Positions 61,554 to 64,000 of a stretch of DNA of 64,000 bases are shown piece after piece. The stretch comes from Pelagibacteraceae bacterium AG-390-C22 (GTDB lineage: Bacteria > Pseudomonadota > Alphaproteobacteria > Pelagibacterales > Pelagibacteraceae). A program made the position numbers and the translations under genes. Below the pieces are notes generated by a model. It had not been told where the DNA came from. It saw only the letters and a list, made by a program, of their open reading frames with translations, and did not search any database. The DNA is taken from positions 1 through 64,000 of the forward strand of contig QCGX01000004.1 in the NCBI GenBank assembly GCA_003278125.1, written 5' to 3'. Within the stretch, counting starts at the first letter, position 1; each line of letters begins with the position of its first letter.

Positions 61554-62888
61554 TTGCCAAAAAAAATATTTATCAAAACATTAGGTTGCCAAATGAACGA
61601 ATACGATAGTAATCGTATTTTAGATTTAACAAAAAAAATTAATTATACTTCAACTAATAATATTAAAGAGGCTGATTGTTATGTTCTTAACACTTGCCAT
61701 ATAAGAGAGAAAGCTACAGATAAAGTTTATCACGATATAGGTAGAGTTAAAAAAGAATTCAGAAACAAGAAAAAGCCAATTGTATTAATTGCTGGGTGTG
61801 TAGCTCAAGCAGAAGGAGATATTTTACTAGAAAGAGAAAAATATATTGATGCAATAGTTGGCCCACAATCATACCATGAGATAAATAAGATAATTTTAAG
61901 CATAAAAGACAAAGACAAAAAAATTAATTTAACAGAATTTGAAGCTATAGAAAAATTTGATGAACTTAAATTAACTAAAAATTCTAATAGCAAAATTTCT
62001 TCTTTTTTAACTATTCAAGAAGGATGCGATAAATTTTGTAAATTTTGTGTCGTTCCTTATACTAGAGGTCCGGAATATTCTAGACCGCTTTCAGAAATTA
62101 TATCTGAAGCAAATCAACTTGTTTATAATGGTTCTCGTGAAATTATTTTATTAGGACAAAATGTAAATGCCTACAATTTCAAAAATAAAAGATTATCAGA
62201 TTTATTGTATTTACTTAGTGAAATTAAAAACTTACAAAGAATCAGATATACCACGTCCCATCCAAAAGATTTTACATTAGATTTAATCGAAGCACATGGC
62301 AAATGTGCAAAATTAATGCCACTATTACATTTACCAGTTCAGAGTGGATCAACAAAGATCTTAAAAAACATGAATAGAAATCATTCGATAAAGCAGTACC
62401 TAGAAATCATTAATAGACTTAAAGAAAAAAATTCATCAATAAAGTTCTCTAGTGATTTTATCATTGCTTATCCTGGCGAAACAAAAGATGATTTTGAAAA
62501 AACAATATCATTGGTTAAAGAGGTAGGTTTCATCAATTCATATTCATTTATTTTTAGCCCAAGACCTGGAACACCAGCAGGTAATTTACAAGAAGTAGAT
62601 AGCAAAATTGCTAAAGAGAGGCTCTTTATTTTTCAACATATTGCAGATGAAATAAAAAAGAATTACAGAAAAAAACTAATTAATTCAAACGCTAAAGTAT
62701 TATTTGAAAATAAAATTAAAAATGAGAATAAATTTTTTGGTAGAGACGAATATTTTAATTCAGTAATTGTAAATAGCAGGGAAGATTTGACTGGAAAAAT
62801 TAGAAACGTAAAAATAAATCAGTGTAATCAAAATACTCTATTTGGTGAAGTTATTACAGACACTCAACATAAGGAGCATGCAGCATAA
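61554..62888 (+). CDS. miaB: tRNA ms2i6A methylthiotransferase
   Basis: 444 residues from TTG 61554 (gives xPKKIFIKTLGCQMNEYDS; no ATG fits). It is a radical-SAM enzyme with two clusters: the N-terminal UPF0004 cysteines are Cys12, Cys48 and Cys82, and the radical-SAM CxxxCxxC is Cys158, 162 and 165 in EGCDKFCKFC. A TRAM-like domain ends the protein. It adds methylthio to i6A37 of tRNAs. The cluster order fur-miaB-phoH-ybeY is alphaproteobacterial. Confidence 0.96.
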   Translation: MPKKIFIKTLGCQMNEYDSNRILDLTKKINYTSTNNIKEADCYVLNTCHIREKATDKVYHDIGRVKKEFRNKKKPIVLIAGCVAQAEGDILLEREKYIDAIVGPQSYHEINKIILSIKDKDKKINLTEFEAIEKFDELKLTKNSNSKISSFLTIQEGCDKFCKFCVVPYTRGPEYSRPLSEIISEANQLVYNGSREIILLGQNVNAYNFKNKRLSDLLYLLSEIKNLQRIRYTTSHPKDFTLDLIEAHGKCAKLMPLLHLPVQSGSTKILKNMNRNHSIKQYLEIINRLKEKNSSIKFSSDFIIAYPGETKDDFEKTISLVKEVGFINSYSFIFSPRPGTPAGNLQEVDSKIAKERLFIFQHIADEIKKNYRKKLINSNAKVLFENKIKNENKFFGRDEYFNSVIVNSREDLTGKIRNVKINQCNQNTLFGEVITDTQHKEHAA

Positions 62889-62893
62889 GATTT

Positions 62894-63898
62894 ATGTCAG
62901 AGATAAGTAAATTAGAACAAAGTTTTATCATTAAAAAAATAGATTCAACCACAGTTAACATGCAAATAACTAATAATGAAATGTTGATGACAATTGTCGG
63001 TGAATTTAATCAAAATTTAAAAGAATTGGAGAAATTAACTAATACGAATATATTTTTTAGAGGAAATTCAATCACTTGCAAAGGAAAAGAAGCAAATTTG
63101 AAAGATTTTTCAAAGGCAATTAAATTTTTAATTAATAAATATCTTTTGACTAATTTTATTGAAAAAGGAGATATAATGTTATCAGTTAAAAAAAATATGA
63201 AACTTGAAGAATCAAACGTTCAATCATTTAAACAACTAATCAAGACACCTCGAAGTTCTGTTATAGCGAGATCTAAAAAACAATCTGATTATATTAAAGC
63301 GCTAAAAGAAAATGATATTGTTATCTCACTTGGTCCAGCAGGAACTGGAAAGAGTTTTTTAGCAGTTTCAGTTGCGGTATCTCTATTAATGGAAAAAAAA
63401 GTGGAGAGAGTAATTTTGTCAAGACCTGCAGTGGAAGCGGGTGAAAAATTAGGCTTTTTACCAGGAGATATGAAAGAAAAAGTTGATCCATACCTTAGAC
63501 CACTTTATGACGCTTTATATGAATTATTTGGCTCAGATAAAATTGACAAAAAAATTGCAACGGGAGAAATTGAAATTGCTCCTCTTGCATTTATGAGAGG
63601 AAGAACTTTAAAGAATTGTTTTGCAATTCTAGATGAAGCACAAAATGCAACTGAAACTCAAATTAAAATGTTCTTAACTAGAATAGGGGAAAATTCAAAA
63701 TTGGTTGTTAATGGCGATCCTTCTCAAATAGATTTAATCAACAAATCACAATCCGGTCTTATAAAATCAAAAAATATTCTTAAAGGTTTGAATGAGATAA
63801 AAATTATAGAATTTGATCATACTGACGTAGTAAGACATCCCTTAGTTTCAAAGATCATTCGGGCTTATCAAAAAAAAAGCGCTGATGATAAAAGTTAA
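62894..63898 (+). CDS. PhoH-family ATPase
   Basis: 334 residues. Walker A is GPAGTGKS (147-154), and Walker B with its neighbours is CFAILDEAQNATETQIKMFLTR. VILSRPAVEAGEKLGFLPGDMKEKVDPYLRPLYDAL is the PhoH signature block. The ~110-residue N-terminal region is KH-like. PhoH proteins are RNA-linked ATPases, often next to ybeY, as here. The stop lies 14 bp inside ybeY. ATG 62894 has no strong ribosome binding site. Confidence 0.96.
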   Translation: MSEISKLEQSFIIKKIDSTTVNMQITNNEMLMTIVGEFNQNLKELEKLTNTNIFFRGNSITCKGKEANLKDFSKAIKFLINKYLLTNFIEKGDIMLSVKKNMKLEESNVQSFKQLIKTPRSSVIARSKKQSDYIKALKENDIVISLGPAGTGKSFLAVSVAVSLLMEKKVERVILSRPAVEAGEKLGFLPGDMKEKVDPYLRPLYDALYELFGSDKIDKKIATGEIEIAPLAFMRGRTLKNCFAILDEAQNATETQIKMFLTRIGENSKLVVNGDPSQIDLINKSQSGLIKSKNILKGLNEIKIIEFDHTDVVRHPLVSKIIRAYQKKSADDKS

Positions 63899-64000
63899 TG
63901 TAATTTTAAATAACATTAATTGGAAAAGATATCTAAGAAATCCAAATAGGTTTATTGATAAAAAGATAACACTACTTAATAAAAAAAATAAACTATTCAA
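63885..64000 (+). CDS. ybeY: Endoribonuclease YbeY, 3' end cut by window edge
   Basis: From ATG 63885 the frame stays open to the window end (38 codons), reading MIKVNVILNNINWKRYLRNP, which resembles the N-terminal strand and helix of YbeY. It overlaps phoH by 14 bp. The position after miaB-phoH is the usual place of ybeY, which supports the call; the catalytic histidine motif lies beyond the window. Confidence 0.75.
   Translation, partial: MIKVNVILNNINWKRYLRNPNRFIDKKITLLNKKNKLF

Noticed and set aside
1..64000. Mobile elements, CRISPR arrays, phage genes or toxin-antitoxin systems
   Set aside because: I found no transposase, integrase, direct-repeat array or recognisable toxin pair. Gene order and base use are uniform apart from the two highly expressed membrane proteins.

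Overview
This window is a very AT-rich, densely packed piece of an alphaproteobacterial chromosome. Protein sequences and gene order point to the SAR11 clade (Pelagibacterales, Candidatus Pelagibacter-like). The evidence is: genes that overlap by a few bases or are separated by a few bases; no non-coding stretch above about 275 bp; no insertion sequences, phage genes or CRISPR; lysine/isoleucine/asparagine-rich proteins; and alphaproteobacterial neighbourhoods (hemE | ppsR-maf-aroE-coaE-dnaQ-secB-fxsA-tim44-smr; mnmE-mnmG-rsmG-parA-parB-holA-lptE-leuS; murJ-trpS-nfuA; fur-miaB-phoH-ybeY). The clade assignment is inference; no database was searched.

Layout. 1-4.9 kb: acetate use, with acs (5' end outside the window), an unknown gene, and a two-subunit sodium/solute symporter that ends in a strong terminator. 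4.9-9.6 kb: small membrane protein, rpe, heparinase-like protein, purH, a pterin dehydratase and tRNA-Gly(GCC). 9.7-14.1 kb: LonN-domain protein, then rho and hemJ-hemH-hemE on the minus strand. 14.1-14.4 kb: the longest non-coding gap, between divergent hemE and ppsR, which is where Caulobacter has its replication origin; it carries short helically phased repeats. 14.4-19.7 kb: ppsR, maf, aroE, coaE, dnaQ, with secB and fxsA opposed, then tim44 and smr. 19.7-25.7 kb: hslUV against a histidine cluster (hisB-hisH-small membrane protein-hisA-hisF-hisE-HIT-GNAT). 25.7-30.9 kb: lolA, ftsK, a UbiH-like monooxygenase and mnmE. 30.9-35.1 kb: mnmG-rsmG-parA-parB, with two perfect parS cores inside rsmG. 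35-39.6 kb: holA, lptE, leuS and a DUF3576 lipoprotein. 39.8-40.9 kb: a porin with a structured leader and a strong terminator. 40.9-45.9 kb: ThiE-like protein, yggS, L,D-transpeptidase, an OmpR-type DNA-binding protein, a 35-codon ArfA-like gene, a PfkB kinase, nth, dapB and a small membrane protein. 45.9-50.2 kb: dnaJ, dnaK, grpE and rdgB. 50.2-55 kb: LpoA-like protein, rsmI, BON lipoprotein and maeB. 55.1-64 kb: murJ, trpS, nfuA, a glucosaminidase-like protein, a polysaccharide deacetylase, a shortened TsaB-like protein, fur, miaB, phoH and the start of ybeY.

How the parts fit. Most genes are housekeeping: chromosome replication and segregation (candidate origin, parS-ParAB, FtsK, DnaQ, HolA), tRNA modification and ribosome maturation (MnmE/G, RsmG, MiaB, RsmI, YbeY), proteostasis (HslUV, DnaKJ-GrpE, SecB), envelope building (LolA, LptE, MurJ, LpoA-like, BON lipoprotein), haem and histidine synthesis, and acetate/malate carbon flow. 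The most notable features are the origin/centromere pair, a minimal ArfA-like ribosome-rescue gene missed by length cut-offs, and four divergent gene pairs whose start codons abut, nearly abut or overlap, so that promoters must lie inside coding sequence.
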